64,000 nucleotides of DNA from Pseudoxanthomonas sp. F37 (GTDB taxonomy: Bacteria > Pseudomonadota > Gammaproteobacteria > Xanthomonadales > Xanthomonadaceae). The stretch spans positions 744,001-808,000 of the forward strand of contig NZ_CP095187.1 of NCBI RefSeq assembly GCF_022965755.1. Reading direction: 5' to 3'. A program made the translations under genes and the position numbers. The notes under the pieces are model-generated. The model saw nothing but the letters and a program-made list of their open reading frames with translations. It did no database searches and was not told where the DNA came from. This document shows positions 16,938 through 25,044 of the stretch, in pieces (positions within the stretch are counted from its first letter, which is position 1; every line of letters begins with the position of its first letter).

Positions 16938-17642
16938 ATGTCCATGGCTTCCCTTCCCCTGGTCCTGCTGCCCGGCCTGCTGTGCGATGCGCGCCTGTGG
17001 CGCGACCCCGCGGCCGCGCTGGCCGACCTGGCCCCGGTCCATCACGCCGACCTGACCCGGGACGACAGCGTGGCCGGCATGGCCGCGCGCGTGCTGGACG
17101 CGGCGCCGCCGGTGTTCGCGCTGGCCGGGCTGTCCATGGGCGGCTACGTGGCCTTCGAGATCCTGCGCCAGGCGCCGCAACGGGTGGCGCGGCTGGCGCT
17201 GCTGGACACCAGCGCGCGCACCGATCCCCCCAAGCGGCGGGCCGTGCGCAAGGCGGGCCTGGCACTGGCCGAATCCGGACGCTTCGCCGGCGTGACCCGC
17301 AAGCTGCTGCCGCAACTGGTGCACGCAAGCCGCGTGGACGGCGAGGTGGGCGAAGCGGTGATGGCGATGGCCCAGCGCGTAGGCCGCGATGCGTTCCTGC
17401 GCCAGCAGCGCGCCATCCTCGACCACCCCGATTCGCTGCCCCTGCTGCCCACCATCGCCGTGCCCACGCTCATCGGGGTGGGCGAGGACGACCGCATGAC
17501 CCTGCCGGAGGAGTCGCGGCTGCTGCACGAACGCATTCCCGGCGCGCGCCTGCACGTGTTCGCGCGCTGCGGCCACCTGCCGCCGATGGAGGTGCCGCAG
17601 GAAACCACGGCGGTGCTGCGCGACTGGCTGCAGGCGTGGTGA
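16938..17642 (+). CDS. alpha/beta-fold hydrolase
   Basis: A 234-residue cytoplasmic hydrolase. LVLLPGLLCDARLWRDP gives the oxyanion loop, GLSMGG carries the nucleophile Ser, VGEDDRMT near residue 190 the acid, and CGHLPPME the catalytic His. Nearest in pattern to small esterase/peptidase-like hydrolases that lack a cap of known specificity; the substrate is unknown. Two in-frame ATGs (16938, 16944) are possible starts. Divergent from the frameshifted epimerase; the next gene (gnd) follows 94 bases later. Confidence 0.8.
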   Translation: MSMASLPLVLLPGLLCDARLWRDPAAALADLAPVHHADLTRDDSVAGMAARVLDAAPPVFALAGLSMGGYVAFEILRQAPQRVARLALLDTSARTDPPKRRAVRKAGLALAESGRFAGVTRKLLPQLVHASRVDGEVGEAVMAMAQRVGRDAFLRQQRAILDHPDSLPLLPTIAVPTLIGVGEDDRMTLPEESRLLHERIPGARLHVFARCGHLPPMEVPQETTAVLRDWLQAW

Positions 17643-17736
17643 GGCGGCGGCCACGCACGCCGGTGCACGCCGCCGCCATGCAGGGCGGCGACAATGGCGC
17701 ATCCTTTTCTTTTTCGTTGAACCCACGGGAGTACAC

Positions 17737-18642
17737 ATGGAACTGGCGATGATCGGGCTGGGGCGCATGGGCGCCAACATGGCCGAACGGCTGGTACGCG
17801 GCGGGCATACGGTGCGCGGCTACGACCCCGGCGAAGCGGCGCGCCAGCAGGCCGGCGCGCGCGGGATCATTGCGCACGCGAACCTGCAGAACGCCGTTTC
17901 CGCGCTGCCCACGCCGCGCGTGGTGTGGCTGATGGTGCCGGCCGGCCAGGTGGTGGACGACACCCTCGACCAGCTGCGGCCGCTGCTGGCGGCCGGCGAC
18001 ACCGTGATCGACGGCGGCAATTCCAACTACAAGGACACCCAGCGCCGCGGTACGCAGCTGGCCGAGGCCGGCATCCACTACATCGACTGCGGCACCAGCG
18101 GCGGCGTGTGGGGCCTGGCCGAAGGCTACAGCCTGATGATCGGCGGCGATGCCGACGCGGTGGCGCGCCTGCAGCCGGTGTTCGCCACGCTCGCGCCCAC
18201 GCCGGACACCGGCTGGGGCCGCGTGGGGCCGGGCGGGGCGGGCCACTTCGCCAAGATGGTCCACAACGGCATCGAGTACGGAATGATGCAGGCCTACGCC
18301 GAAGGCTTCGCCATCCTCAAGCACAAGCAGGCGATGGACTTCGACCTGGGGGCGCTGGCCGAGATCTGGCGCCATGGCAGCGTGGTGCGCTCGTGGCTGC
18401 TGGACCTGACCGCCGACGCGCTGAAGAAGAACCCGCAAATGGACGGCATTGCGCCGTACGTGGCCGATTCCGGCGAAGGCCGCTGGACCGTCGCCGAGGC
18501 CATCGACCTGAACGTCTCCGCGCCGGTGATCACCCTGTCGCTGCTGGAACGCCTGCGCTCGCGCGACGACGATTCCTACGCCGACAAGCTGCTGGCGGCG
18601 ATGCGCAACGAATTCGGCGGGCATGCGGTGAAGCAGGGCTGA
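17737..18642 (+). CDS. gnd: 6-phosphogluconate dehydrogenase (decarboxylating), short NAD-type
   Basis: A 301-residue enzyme oxidising 6-phosphogluconate to ribulose 5-phosphate and CO2. It has the GLGRMGANM dinucleotide loop (residues 7-15), DGGNSNYKDT (92-101) for substrate, and the catalytic segment GHFAKMVHNGIEYG (169-182) with Lys173. It belongs to the short (about 300-residue) group, which is usually NAD-preferring, rather than the 470-residue NADP enzyme. GGGAG six bases ahead of the ATG is a good ribosome site. It feeds the pentose phosphate pathway in the cytoplasm. Confidence 0.9.
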   Translation: MELAMIGLGRMGANMAERLVRGGHTVRGYDPGEAARQQAGARGIIAHANLQNAVSALPTPRVVWLMVPAGQVVDDTLDQLRPLLAAGDTVIDGGNSNYKDTQRRGTQLAEAGIHYIDCGTSGGVWGLAEGYSLMIGGDADAVARLQPVFATLAPTPDTGWGRVGPGGAGHFAKMVHNGIEYGMMQAYAEGFAILKHKQAMDFDLGALAEIWRHGSVVRSWLLDLTADALKKNPQMDGIAPYVADSGEGRWTVAEAIDLNVSAPVITLSLLERLRSRDDDSYADKLLAAMRNEFGGHAVKQG

Positions 18643-18699
18643 TCACCCGGCCTTATCGCCCGCAGTGCCAGTCTGCGGGCCTGCACGGGAGGACATTCC

Positions 18700-19377
18700 A
18701 TGAAGATCCTGATGGTACTGACGTCGCACGACCGCCTGGGCGATACCGGGCACAAGACCGGCTTCTGGCTGGAGGAATTCGCCGCGCCGTACTACGTGTT
18801 CAAGGATGCGGGCGCGCAGCTGCTGCTGGCCTCGCCCAAGGGCGGGCAACCGCCGCTGGACCCCAAGAGCGATGCCCCGGACGCGCAGACCGCGGCCACC
18901 GTGCGCTTCAACGAGGACGCCGAGGCGCTGTCGGCGCTGGCCAATACGCGCCGGCTGAAGGACGTGCTGGACGAGACGTTCGACGCCGTGTTCTATCCCG
19001 GCGGCCATGGGCCGCTGTGGGACCTGGCCGAGGACGCCGATTCGATCCGGCTGATCGAACAGGCCTTCTCCGCCGGCAAGCCCGTGGCCGCGGTCTGCCA
19101 CGGCCCGGCGGTGTTCCGGCATACCCGTGGCGCCCTGGGCGAGCCGCTGGTGAAGGACAAGCGGGTCACCGCGTTCTCCGACGAGGAGGAAGAGGCCGTG
19201 GGCCTGGCCGGGGTGGTGCCGTTCTCGCTGGAGGATGCGCTGAAGAAGAACGGTGCGCACTACGAGCGGGGCCCCGCGTGGCAGTCGTACGTGGTCACCG
19301 ACGGAAAGCTGGTGACGGGGCAGAACCCGGCCTCGTCCGAGGCGGCGGCCGAAGACCTGCTACGCCTGCTGCGCTGA
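18700..19377 (+). CDS. DJ-1/PfpI-type glutamine amidotransferase-like protein (HchA/Hsp31-like)
   Basis: A 225-residue protein. LVTSHDRLG-like start (LMVLTSHDRLGDTGHKTGFWLEEFAAPYYVF), YPGGHGPLWDL and the nucleophile elbow AVCHGPAVF with Cys133; Glu25/26 supplies the conserved acid. This is the type-1 GATase-like group linked to glyoxalase III or protein deglycase activity. GGAGGA precedes the ATG at 18700. It follows gnd by 57 bases on the same strand and may share its transcript. A second DJ-1-like protein is encoded at 57633-58757. Confidence 0.85.
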   Translation: MKILMVLTSHDRLGDTGHKTGFWLEEFAAPYYVFKDAGAQLLLASPKGGQPPLDPKSDAPDAQTAATVRFNEDAEALSALANTRRLKDVLDETFDAVFYPGGHGPLWDLAEDADSIRLIEQAFSAGKPVAAVCHGPAVFRHTRGALGEPLVKDKRVTAFSDEEEEAVGLAGVVPFSLEDALKKNGAHYERGPAWQSYVVTDGKLVTGQNPASSEAAAEDLLRLLR

Positions 19378-19434
19378 GGCTTCACGAGGGTTTACCGCCG
19401 CGCGCGTAGCGTGGCGGCCGCAAGGAGGTTGTCC

Positions 19435-19722
19435 ATGAGCGCGGCACCCGAACATCTGTATACCCGGCAGGAGGACATCGCGCGGATGGAGGCGCTGGTG
19501 TCGCAGCTGCCCGACGAGGCGGTGGTGGAACTGCACCTGACCGATGGCGGTTCGATCACCGGCGTGGTCACCACGCGCCCCAGCGTGCAGGTGTTCCGCG
19601 ATGGCGACGGCCACGAGGGCTTCAATGCGGTGGTGCGCATCGACGACCACCGGCGGCCGGACGTCACCCATTACCTGTGGCTGGACCGCATCGCATCGGT
19701 GACGCCGCTGGGGTCGGCCTGA
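19435..19722 (+). CDS. DUF3247 family protein
   Basis: A 95-residue protein with an excellent AAGGAGG ribosome site. YTRQEDIARMEALVSQLPDEAVVELHLTDGG, then GVVTTRPSVQVFRD and THYLWLDRIASVTPLGS, match the small xanthomonad family DUF3247 (structure known, an OB/Sm-like barrel; no function established). The stop overlaps the next ATG (TGATG), so the two are translationally coupled. Confidence 0.8.
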   Translation: MSAAPEHLYTRQEDIARMEALVSQLPDEAVVELHLTDGGSITGVVTTRPSVQVFRDGDGHEGFNAVVRIDDHRRPDVTHYLWLDRIASVTPLGSA

Positions 19723-19916
19723 TGCCGCACCTGCCGACCGCCGACATCGCCTGCCCGTACTGCGGGGAAACCATCACCCTGGTGGTGGACGATTCGGCTG
19801 GCGACCAGCGCTACGTCGAGGACTGCCACGTCTGCTGTCGGCCGATCGAAGTGCGCGTGAGCGTGGACGACGAGGGCATGGTCTTGGTGGATGCGTGGGG
19901 ACAGGATGACGCCTGA
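19722..19916 (+). CDS. CPXCG-motif cysteine-rich zinc-ribbon protein
   Basis: A 64-residue protein with the CPYCGE motif near residue 11 and a second Cys pair (DCHVCCRP), together a probable zinc ribbon; it matches the proteobacterial CPXCG family. Translation is coupled to the DUF3247 gene by the overlapping TGATG. Cytoplasmic; function unknown. Confidence 0.8.
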   Translation: MPHLPTADIACPYCGETITLVVDDSAGDQRYVEDCHVCCRPIEVRVSVDDEGMVLVDAWGQDDA

Positions 19917-20000
19917 CGGCGTTGCGGAACCGTAACGCGCGTATCGCCGCGGGCGGGCGTATGCTCGGCCCCGGTCCTGCAACCAACCCGGGGAGGGGAG

Positions 20001-20444
20001 ATGAATACGACCACGCATGCTGCAAACAAGCCGTCGCTGGGCTTCTGGATCACCGGCCTGGCCGCGCTGGTATGGAACCTGATCGGCGCGGCCATGTGGT
20101 ACCTGCAGGTCAACATGTCCGCCGGGCAGCTGGCGGCGATGACCGACGCACAACGCCAGGTCTACGAGGCCACGCCGGGCTGGCTCAACATCGCCTTTGC
20201 GGTGGCGGTGTTCGCCGGCGTGCTGGGTGCGCTGGGAATGCTGCTGAAGAAGAAATGGGCGGCGACGATGTTCCTGCTGTCGCTGACCGGCCTGCTGGTG
20301 CAGCTGATCGGCGCCTATGTGGTGACGCCGGCCTGGGCCGCCTACGGGATGGCCGGACTGGCGATGCCGGCGGTGCTGCTGGCGATCGCGCTGTTCCTGC
20401 TGTGGTACGCCAACAGGGCGCAGGCACGCGGCTGGCTGTCCTGA
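20001..20444 (+). CDS. four-helix inner-membrane protein of unknown function
   Basis: A 147-residue protein with GGGAGGGGAG before its ATG. Four hydrophobic segments are clear: LGFWITGLAALVWNLIGAAMW, WLNIAFAVAVFAGVLGALGM, AATMFLLSLTGLLVQLIGAYVV and GMAGLAMPAVLLAIALFLLWY. Between helices 1 and 2 lies a polar loop AAMTDAQRQVYEATP, seen in uncharacterised proteobacterial membrane proteins. A strong terminator follows. Confidence 0.75.
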   Translation: MNTTTHAANKPSLGFWITGLAALVWNLIGAAMWYLQVNMSAGQLAAMTDAQRQVYEATPGWLNIAFAVAVFAGVLGALGMLLKKKWAATMFLLSLTGLLVQLIGAYVVTPAWAAYGMAGLAMPAVLLAIALFLLWYANRAQARGWLS

Positions 20445-20464
20445 GCTTCGCTCGACAAAGAAAA

Positions 20465-20490
20465 GCCGCCGGGGAACCGGCGGCTTTTTT
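20465..20490 (+). terminator. rho-independent terminator
   Basis: GCCGCCGG-GGAA-CCGGCGGC followed by six T, 20 bases after the stop at 20444; an AAAA tract on the other side makes it usable in both directions. Confidence 0.9.
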
Positions 20491-20493
20491 GTT

Positions 20494-20522
20494 CCCTTCT
20501 CCCCGCGCGGCGGGGAGAAGGG
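20494..20522. repeat. intergenic palindrome (13-bp arms)
   Basis: CCCTTCTCCCCGC-GCG-GCGGGGAGAAGGG. A related, less perfect 'CCCTCT...GGGGAGAGAGGG' pair lies at about 20675-20704. The rest of 20523-20746 has no coding signal. These C-rich palindromes are typical of xanthomonad intergenic repeats. Confidence 0.6.
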
Positions 20523-20746
20523 GGCCGGAGGCCGGATGCGGGGCGGGCGCGATGCTGGACTGAGCAAGCGCTGCGCTTTGGGACCGCGACGTCGGAGGTG
20601 GCGATGCCGCGTCGATGACACTGGCTTCCTCGCCCCTCACCCGCCCCCGTATCAGGTACGGGGCAGGCTTTCGGCCCCCTCTGCCCGTTTCACGGGGAGA
20701 GAGGGATGTGGTCGTCTCCCCGCTGCATTAGGTGAGGGACGGCGCA

Positions 20747-22594
20747 TCACGCCTCGGCGTCCTCAAGGTCCACGCCGATGAAGCCGCCGGACTGGCGGCG
20801 CCACAACGCGGCGTACAGGCCATCCTGCTGCAGCAGTTCCTCGTGGCTGCCGCTCTCGATCACGCGGCCACCGTCCATCACCACCAGGCGGTCGAGCACG
20901 GCGATGGTGGACAGGCGGTGCGCGATGGCGATCACCGTCTTGCCCTCCATCAGCGCGTAGAGCTGCTCCTGGATGGCCGCCTCGACTTCCGAGTCCAGCG
21001 CCGAGGTCGCTTCGTCCAGCACCAGGATGGGCGCGTCCTTCAGCAGCACGCGCGCGATCGCCACGCGCTGGCGCTGGCCGCCGGAAAGCTTCACGCCGCG
21101 CTCGCCCACCTGGGTGTCGTAGCCGCTGCGGCCCTTGGCGTCGGACAGCCCGCGGATGAACTCGTCCGCATGCGCGCGGCGCGATGCCTCCAGCAGCTCC
21201 TCTTCGGTCGCATCGGGTCGGCCGTAGCGGATGTTGTCGCGGATCGAGCGGTGCAGCAGGGAGGTGTCCTGGGTGACCATGCCGATGTTCCGGCGCAGCG
21301 ATTCCTGGGTGACGTGCGCCACGTCCTGGCCGTCGATCAGGATGCGCCCGCCTTCCACGTCGTAGAAGCGCAGCAGCAGGTTCACCAGGGTCGACTTGCC
21401 GGCGCCGGAACGGCCGACGATGCCGACCTTCTCGCCGGGCCGGATGACCAGCGACAGGTCGTCGATCACCTTGGCTTCGCGGCCGTAGTGGAACTTCACG
21501 TGGTCGAAGCGGATCTCGCCCCGCGCGACCACCAGGTCCTTCGCGCCCGGTGCATCGGCGATCGCCAGCGGCTGGGCCAGCGTGCCCATGCCGTCCTCGA
21601 CGGTGCCGATGTTCTCGAACAGGCCGGCCACTTCCCACAGGATCCAGTCCGACATCGAGCGGATGCGCATCACCAGCGCAATGGCCACCGCGATGGCGCC
21701 CATCGAGATGGAGGCCTGCAGCCAGGCCCAGATCGCCACGCCGGCCACACTGGCCAGCAGGAACGCATTGAGCGTATGCAGGGCGACGGTCAGCTGGGTG
21801 ACCAGCCGCATCTGCGCGTGCACGGTGACCATGAACTCGTCCATCGCCCCGCGCGCATAGTCCTGCTCGCGCATGGTGTGGGCGAACAGCTTGATGGTCT
21901 GGATGTTGGTGTAGCTGTCCACGATGCGGCCGGTCATCTGCGCGCGTGCGTCCGACTGCGCCATCGAGACCTTCTGCAGGCGCGGCACGAAGTGGAACAC
22001 CAGCAACAGGTAGCTCGCCAGCCACACCACCAGCGGCAGCACCAGCCAGATGTCGGCCTGCGCCACCAGCACCACCGTGCCGACGAAGTAGACGACCACG
22101 TAGACGAACACGTCCATCAGCTTCATCACCGTCTCGCGGATCGACAGCGCGGTCTGCATGACCTTCTGCGAGATGCGGCCGGCGAACTCGTCCTGGAAGA
22201 AGCCCACGCTCTGCCGCAGCAGGTAACGGTGCGACAGCCAGCGGGCGATCATCGGGTAGTTGCCGAAGATGGTCTGGTGGATGATCAGCGACTGCACCAG
22301 CACCAGCAGCGGGTAGGCCACCACCACCAGCAGGCCCATCCACAGCAGCTTCTCGCCGTGCACCCGCAGGAAGCTGTCGCGGCCGGTGCCGCCCATCCAG
22401 TCGACCAGCTGCCCCATGTAGTCGAAGAAGGCGATCTCCAGTGCGGAGATCACCCCCGTAAGTACCGACATCGCCAGCAGCCACGGCAGCAGCGGACGCG
22501 AGTAGTGCAGCAGGAACGGCAGCAGCTTCCGCGGCGGCGTGGCGGGTTCGCCCTTGGGATAGGGATTGATGCGGGTTTCGAAGAATCGGAACAT
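20747..22594 (-). CDS. ABC exporter, fused membrane and ATPase domains (MsbA/MdlB-like)
   Basis: A 614-residue half-transporter of the inner membrane. Residues about 30-330 hold six transmembrane helices (for example LLPWLLAMSVLTGVISALEI, LLWMGLLVVVAYPLLVLVQ). The ATPase domain follows: Walker A GRSGAGKST, Q-loop MVTQDTSLLHR, signature LSGGQRQR, Walker B ILVLDEATSALD and switch His in IAHRLST. Acts as a homo- or heterodimer; substrate unknown. It lies 54 bases after the FMN reductase on the same strand, so it may be transcribed from the SoxR-controlled promoter. A GTG at 22618 is an alternative start. Confidence 0.9.
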   Translation of the reverse strand: MFRFFETRINPYPKGEPATPPRKLLPFLLHYSRPLLPWLLAMSVLTGVISALEIAFFDYMGQLVDWMGGTGRDSFLRVHGEKLLWMGLLVVVAYPLLVLVQSLIIHQTIFGNYPMIARWLSHRYLLRQSVGFFQDEFAGRISQKVMQTALSIRETVMKLMDVFVYVVVYFVGTVVLVAQADIWLVLPLVVWLASYLLLVFHFVPRLQKVSMAQSDARAQMTGRIVDSYTNIQTIKLFAHTMREQDYARGAMDEFMVTVHAQMRLVTQLTVALHTLNAFLLASVAGVAIWAWLQASISMGAIAVAIALVMRIRSMSDWILWEVAGLFENIGTVEDGMGTLAQPLAIADAPGAKDLVVARGEIRFDHVKFHYGREAKVIDDLSLVIRPGEKVGIVGRSGAGKSTLVNLLLRFYDVEGGRILIDGQDVAHVTQESLRRNIGMVTQDTSLLHRSIRDNIRYGRPDATEEELLEASRRAHADEFIRGLSDAKGRSGYDTQVGERGVKLSGGQRQRVAIARVLLKDAPILVLDEATSALDSEVEAAIQEQLYALMEGKTVIAIAHRLSTIAVLDRLVVMDGGRVIESGSHEELLQQDGLYAALWRRQSGGFIGVDLEDAEA

Positions 22595-22648
22595 CGGGTC
22601 GGTCCATCGGGGGCGCACGTCGGGCGGCGCCGGGGAAAACGTACCGGC

Positions 22649-23221
22649 TCAGCCGGCGGGATAAGGCCAGGCCGCGCGCGCCTGGCGGAGCGCATGGCCG
22701 TACCAGGCCAGCTGGTCCAGCATGCGGCGCGCGGCGCGTGCGCTGGCATCGCCCTCGCGCGGCCTGCCCGTGGCGTCGAAGCGGTCCCATGCCTGCGGGA
22801 AGTACACGCCATCGCGGACCGGCACCGCATGCAGGCCGGAGAACACCTGCCGCAGCTGCTCGGCCGCGCGGACGCCGCCGCTGTGGCCCCCGTAGGCCAC
22901 GAACGCGACCGGTTTGGCCTGCCAGTGGGCCTGGACCGAATCGATCACGAACTTCAACGCAGAGGGGTAGCCATGATTGTACTCCGGCACCACCACCACG
23001 AAGGCGTCCGCGCGCCAGATGCGTTGCTGCAGATTCACCAGGTCGGCGCTCGGTGCGCCGCCATGGCGGTGCGGCAGGTCCAGCAGGGCGGGGTCGATGG
23101 CGTCGACGGTGTAGTCGCGCCGCATTGCCAGCTGCGCACGCAGCCAGTCGGCGACGGTGTCGCAGAAGCGGCCCTCGCGCGTGCTGCCGTACAGCAGGGC
23201 CAGATGAAGCGGATCTTGCAT
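22649..23221 (-). CDS. NADPH-dependent FMN reductase (SoxR-controlled)
   Basis: A 190-residue flavodoxin-like reductase: LALLYGSTREGRFCDTVADWL binds the FMN phosphate, VVVVPEYNHGYPSALKFVID is the family signature, and VAFVAYGGHSGGVRAAEQLRQVF completes the flavin site. Family members reduce quinones, azo dyes or chromate. Its promoter is the 19-bp-spaced SoxR site at 23251-23281, so it should be induced by redox-cycling compounds. The start at 23221 follows that promoter by 30 bases. Confidence 0.9.
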   Translation of the reverse strand: MQDPLHLALLYGSTREGRFCDTVADWLRAQLAMRRDYTVDAIDPALLDLPHRHGGAPSADLVNLQQRIWRADAFVVVVPEYNHGYPSALKFVIDSVQAHWQAKPVAFVAYGGHSGGVRAAEQLRQVFSGLHAVPVRDGVYFPQAWDRFDATGRPREGDASARAARRMLDQLAWYGHALRQARAAWPYPAG

Positions 23222-23250
23222 GGGAACGGGTTGCCAGGAGAGGGGACGGC

Positions 23251-23281
23251 AGGGTAGAACCTCAAGCATTCTTGAGGTCAA
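23251..23281 (-). promoter_or_regulatory. SoxR-activated promoter with soxbox
   Basis: Minus strand: -35 TTGACC (23276-23281), exactly 19 bases, -10 TACCCT (23251-23256). The overlong spacer contains the dyad CCTCAAG-CATT-CTTGAGG (23260-23277), almost the same as the E. coli soxS operator. A 19-bp spacer with a central dyad is the hallmark of MerR-family activation. It faces the FMN reductase and lies 10 bases before soxR, which it may also autoregulate. Confidence 0.9.
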
Positions 23282-23287
23282 TGCGCC

Positions 23288-23752
23288 ATGCCGGGAAAAC
23301 AGCGTCCCCCCATCGAAACGGAGCTCACCGTCGGCCAGGTGGCGGCACGCGCGGGCGTCGCGGTCTCCACCCTGCACTTCTACGAGTCCAAGGGACTGAT
23401 CCACAGCTGGCGCAACGCCGGCAACCAGCGCCGCTACCCGCGCGAAGTGCTGCGTCGCGTCGCCGTCATCAAGGTGGCCCAGCGCACCGGCATCCCGCTG
23501 GCGGAGATCCAGGCCGCGCTGTCGTCGTTGCCGGAGAACCGCACGCCCACCGCCGCCGACTGGAAGAGGCTCTCGGCACGCTGGCGGGATGCGCTGGACG
23601 CCCGCATCGGCAGCCTGACCCGCCTGCGCGACCAGCTCGACGGCTGCATCGGCTGCGGTTGCCTGTCGCTGAAGGCCTGCCCGCTGCGCAATCCCCGGGA
23701 CGCGCTGGCCGAAGAGGGGCCGGGCGCACGCCTGCTGGAGGAAAACCCGTAG
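23288..23752 (+). CDS. soxR: redox-sensitive transcriptional activator SoxR
   Basis: A 154-residue MerR-family regulator. The DNA-binding domain reads [26 protein letters not shown] and [17 protein letters not shown]. The dimerisation helix follows, then the [2Fe-2S] cluster ligands Cys120, Cys123, Cys125 and Cys131 in the spacing C-x2-C-x-C-x5-C, matching E. coli SoxR. Oxidation of the cluster lets the protein untwist the 19-bp-spaced promoter. There is no soxS nearby; as in other non-enteric bacteria the protein probably acts directly on the divergent FMN reductase. Confidence 0.97.
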   Translation: MPGKQRPPIETELTVGQVAARAGVAVSTLHFYESKGLIHSWRNAGNQRRYPREVLRRVAVIKVAQRTGIPLAEIQAALSSLPENRTPTAADWKRLSARWRDALDARIGSLTRLRDQLDGCIGCGCLSLKACPLRNPRDALAEEGPGARLLEENP

Positions 23753-23806
23753 TCCGTATGCCGTATGCTGCCGCGGCGCCAAGGTCGGCGCGGCCGGGGA
23801 TCGCAT

Positions 23807-24340
23807 ATGAAGAAGTGGATGTTGTGCCTGTTGTTCGCCGTGGCATCGCCCGCATTCGGCGCGCCTCCTGAGCCTGCCAGCGAGGCGTCGGTGCGCGAGT
23901 TGCTGGAGGCCACGAAGGCGCGCCAGCTGCTCGACCAGGTCTACGGCCAGGTGGATGCGATGTACACGGACGCGATGCGGCAGGCCTTCGGTGGCACGCT
24001 CACGGCCGAACAGCAGGCGCGGGTGGACCGGCTCAGCGTACGGACGATGGCGCTGATGAGGCAGGAGCTGTCCTGGGACGTGCTGGCGCCGATGTACATG
24101 GACATCTACCGCGCGTCGTTCAGCGAGGATGAGGTGCAGGGCATGCTCGTGTTCTACCGCACGCCGGCAGGCAGGGCCGTCGTCGACAAGATGCCGCTGG
24201 TCATGCAGCACTCGATGCGGGCCATGCAGGAGCGGATGGGCGCTCTGATGCCCGCGATGCAGCAGATCCTGGCGGAGGAACTGCGGGACGCAGAGGCGCC
24301 GGCCGGAACCGAGGCCCCTGCACCACATGGTGGCCACTGA
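23807..24340 (+). CDS. exported DUF2059 protein
   Basis: A 177-residue protein with a Sec signal peptide (KKWMLCLLFAVASPAFGA, cleavage near residue 19). The mature part SVRELLEATKARQLLDQVYGQVDAMY and FSEDEVQGMLVFYRTPAGRAVVDKMPLVMQ match DUF2059, a periplasmic helical family without known function. Its 3' end overlaps the HAD phosphatase start by 14 bases, implying translational coupling. Confidence 0.85.
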   Translation: MKKWMLCLLFAVASPAFGAPPEPASEASVRELLEATKARQLLDQVYGQVDAMYTDAMRQAFGGTLTAEQQARVDRLSVRTMALMRQELSWDVLAPMYMDIYRASFSEDEVQGMLVFYRTPAGRAVVDKMPLVMQHSMRAMQERMGALMPAMQQILAEELRDAEAPAGTEAPAPHGGH

Positions 24341-24944
24341 GCCGTTGGCCGTGGGCGACCTGGCCCTGTTCGACTTCGATGGCACGCTGACCACGCGCGA
24401 GACGTTTCCGGAGTTCATGCGCTACGCGGTCGCACGGCCGCGGCTGCTGGTCGGCGGCGCGCTGCTGGCGCCGGTGGTGTTCGGCTACCGGCGCGGCTGG
24501 GTGGCGGGCAATCCCACCCGCGCCAGCATCGTGCAGGTGGGGCTGCGCGGCGTGCGTGCGGCGCGCCTGCGTGCGCAGGGCGAGGCGTTCGCGCGCGATG
24601 TGCTGCCGGGCCTGCTGCGGCCGCAGGCGATGGCGCGGCTGGCCTGGCATCGCGAACGCGGCGACCGCGTCGTGGTGGTGTCCGGAGGGCTGGATGTCTA
24701 TCTGGCGCCGTGGTGCGCCGGCCAGGGCGTCGAACTGCTGTGCTCGGTGCTGGCCGAGCGCGGTGGACGCATCACCGGCTATGCGGGCCCGCAATGCGTC
24801 GGCCAGGAAAAGGTGCGCCGCGTGCGCGCGCTGTGCGATCCGCGGGCCTACGCCGCCATCCACGCCTATGGCGATACGCACGAAGACCAGGCCATGCTGG
24901 CGATGGCGCACTACCGGACGTATCGGGGGCAAGAGGTGGCCTGA
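24327..24944 (+). CDS. HAD-IB family phosphatase
   Basis: A 205-residue HAD hydrolase of subclass IB (SerB-like): motif I DFDGTLT with Asp16 and Asp18, motif II VVVVSGGLD, and motif IV YGDTHEDQAML. A cap of four helices lies between motifs I and II. Relatives act on phosphoserine or lipid phosphates; substrate unknown here. It overlaps the end of the DUF2059 gene. Confidence 0.85.
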   Translation: MVATEPLAVGDLALFDFDGTLTTRETFPEFMRYAVARPRLLVGGALLAPVVFGYRRGWVAGNPTRASIVQVGLRGVRAARLRAQGEAFARDVLPGLLRPQAMARLAWHRERGDRVVVVSGGLDVYLAPWCAGQGVELLCSVLAERGGRITGYAGPQCVGQEKVRRVRALCDPRAYAAIHAYGDTHEDQAMLAMAHYRTYRGQEVA

Positions 24945-24956
24945 GTGCCCTGCGGT

Positions 24957-25044
24957 CGTGGGGGCGACGTGAGTCGCGAAAGCCGGAAGCAGCAGAGGTT
25001 CGGTGCAAAGATGCTTGCCCGTCGCGACTTACGTCGCTCCCACG
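24957..25044. repeat. dispersed inverted repeat, 'GTGGGAGCGAC...GTCGCGA' family
   Basis: Arms 24957-24979 and 25022-25044 (about 23 bp, two mismatches) are separated by 42 bases. The right arm runs into the 3' end of the oxidoreductase gene at 25029 and encodes its last codons and stop. Related elements lie at 27274-27414 and 60777-60842. Confidence 0.75.

Noticed and set aside
20732-23257. 841-codon plus-strand frame across the ABC exporter and reductase
   Set aside because: It is a mirror frame of the real minus-strand genes and is dominated by His, Gln and Arg.
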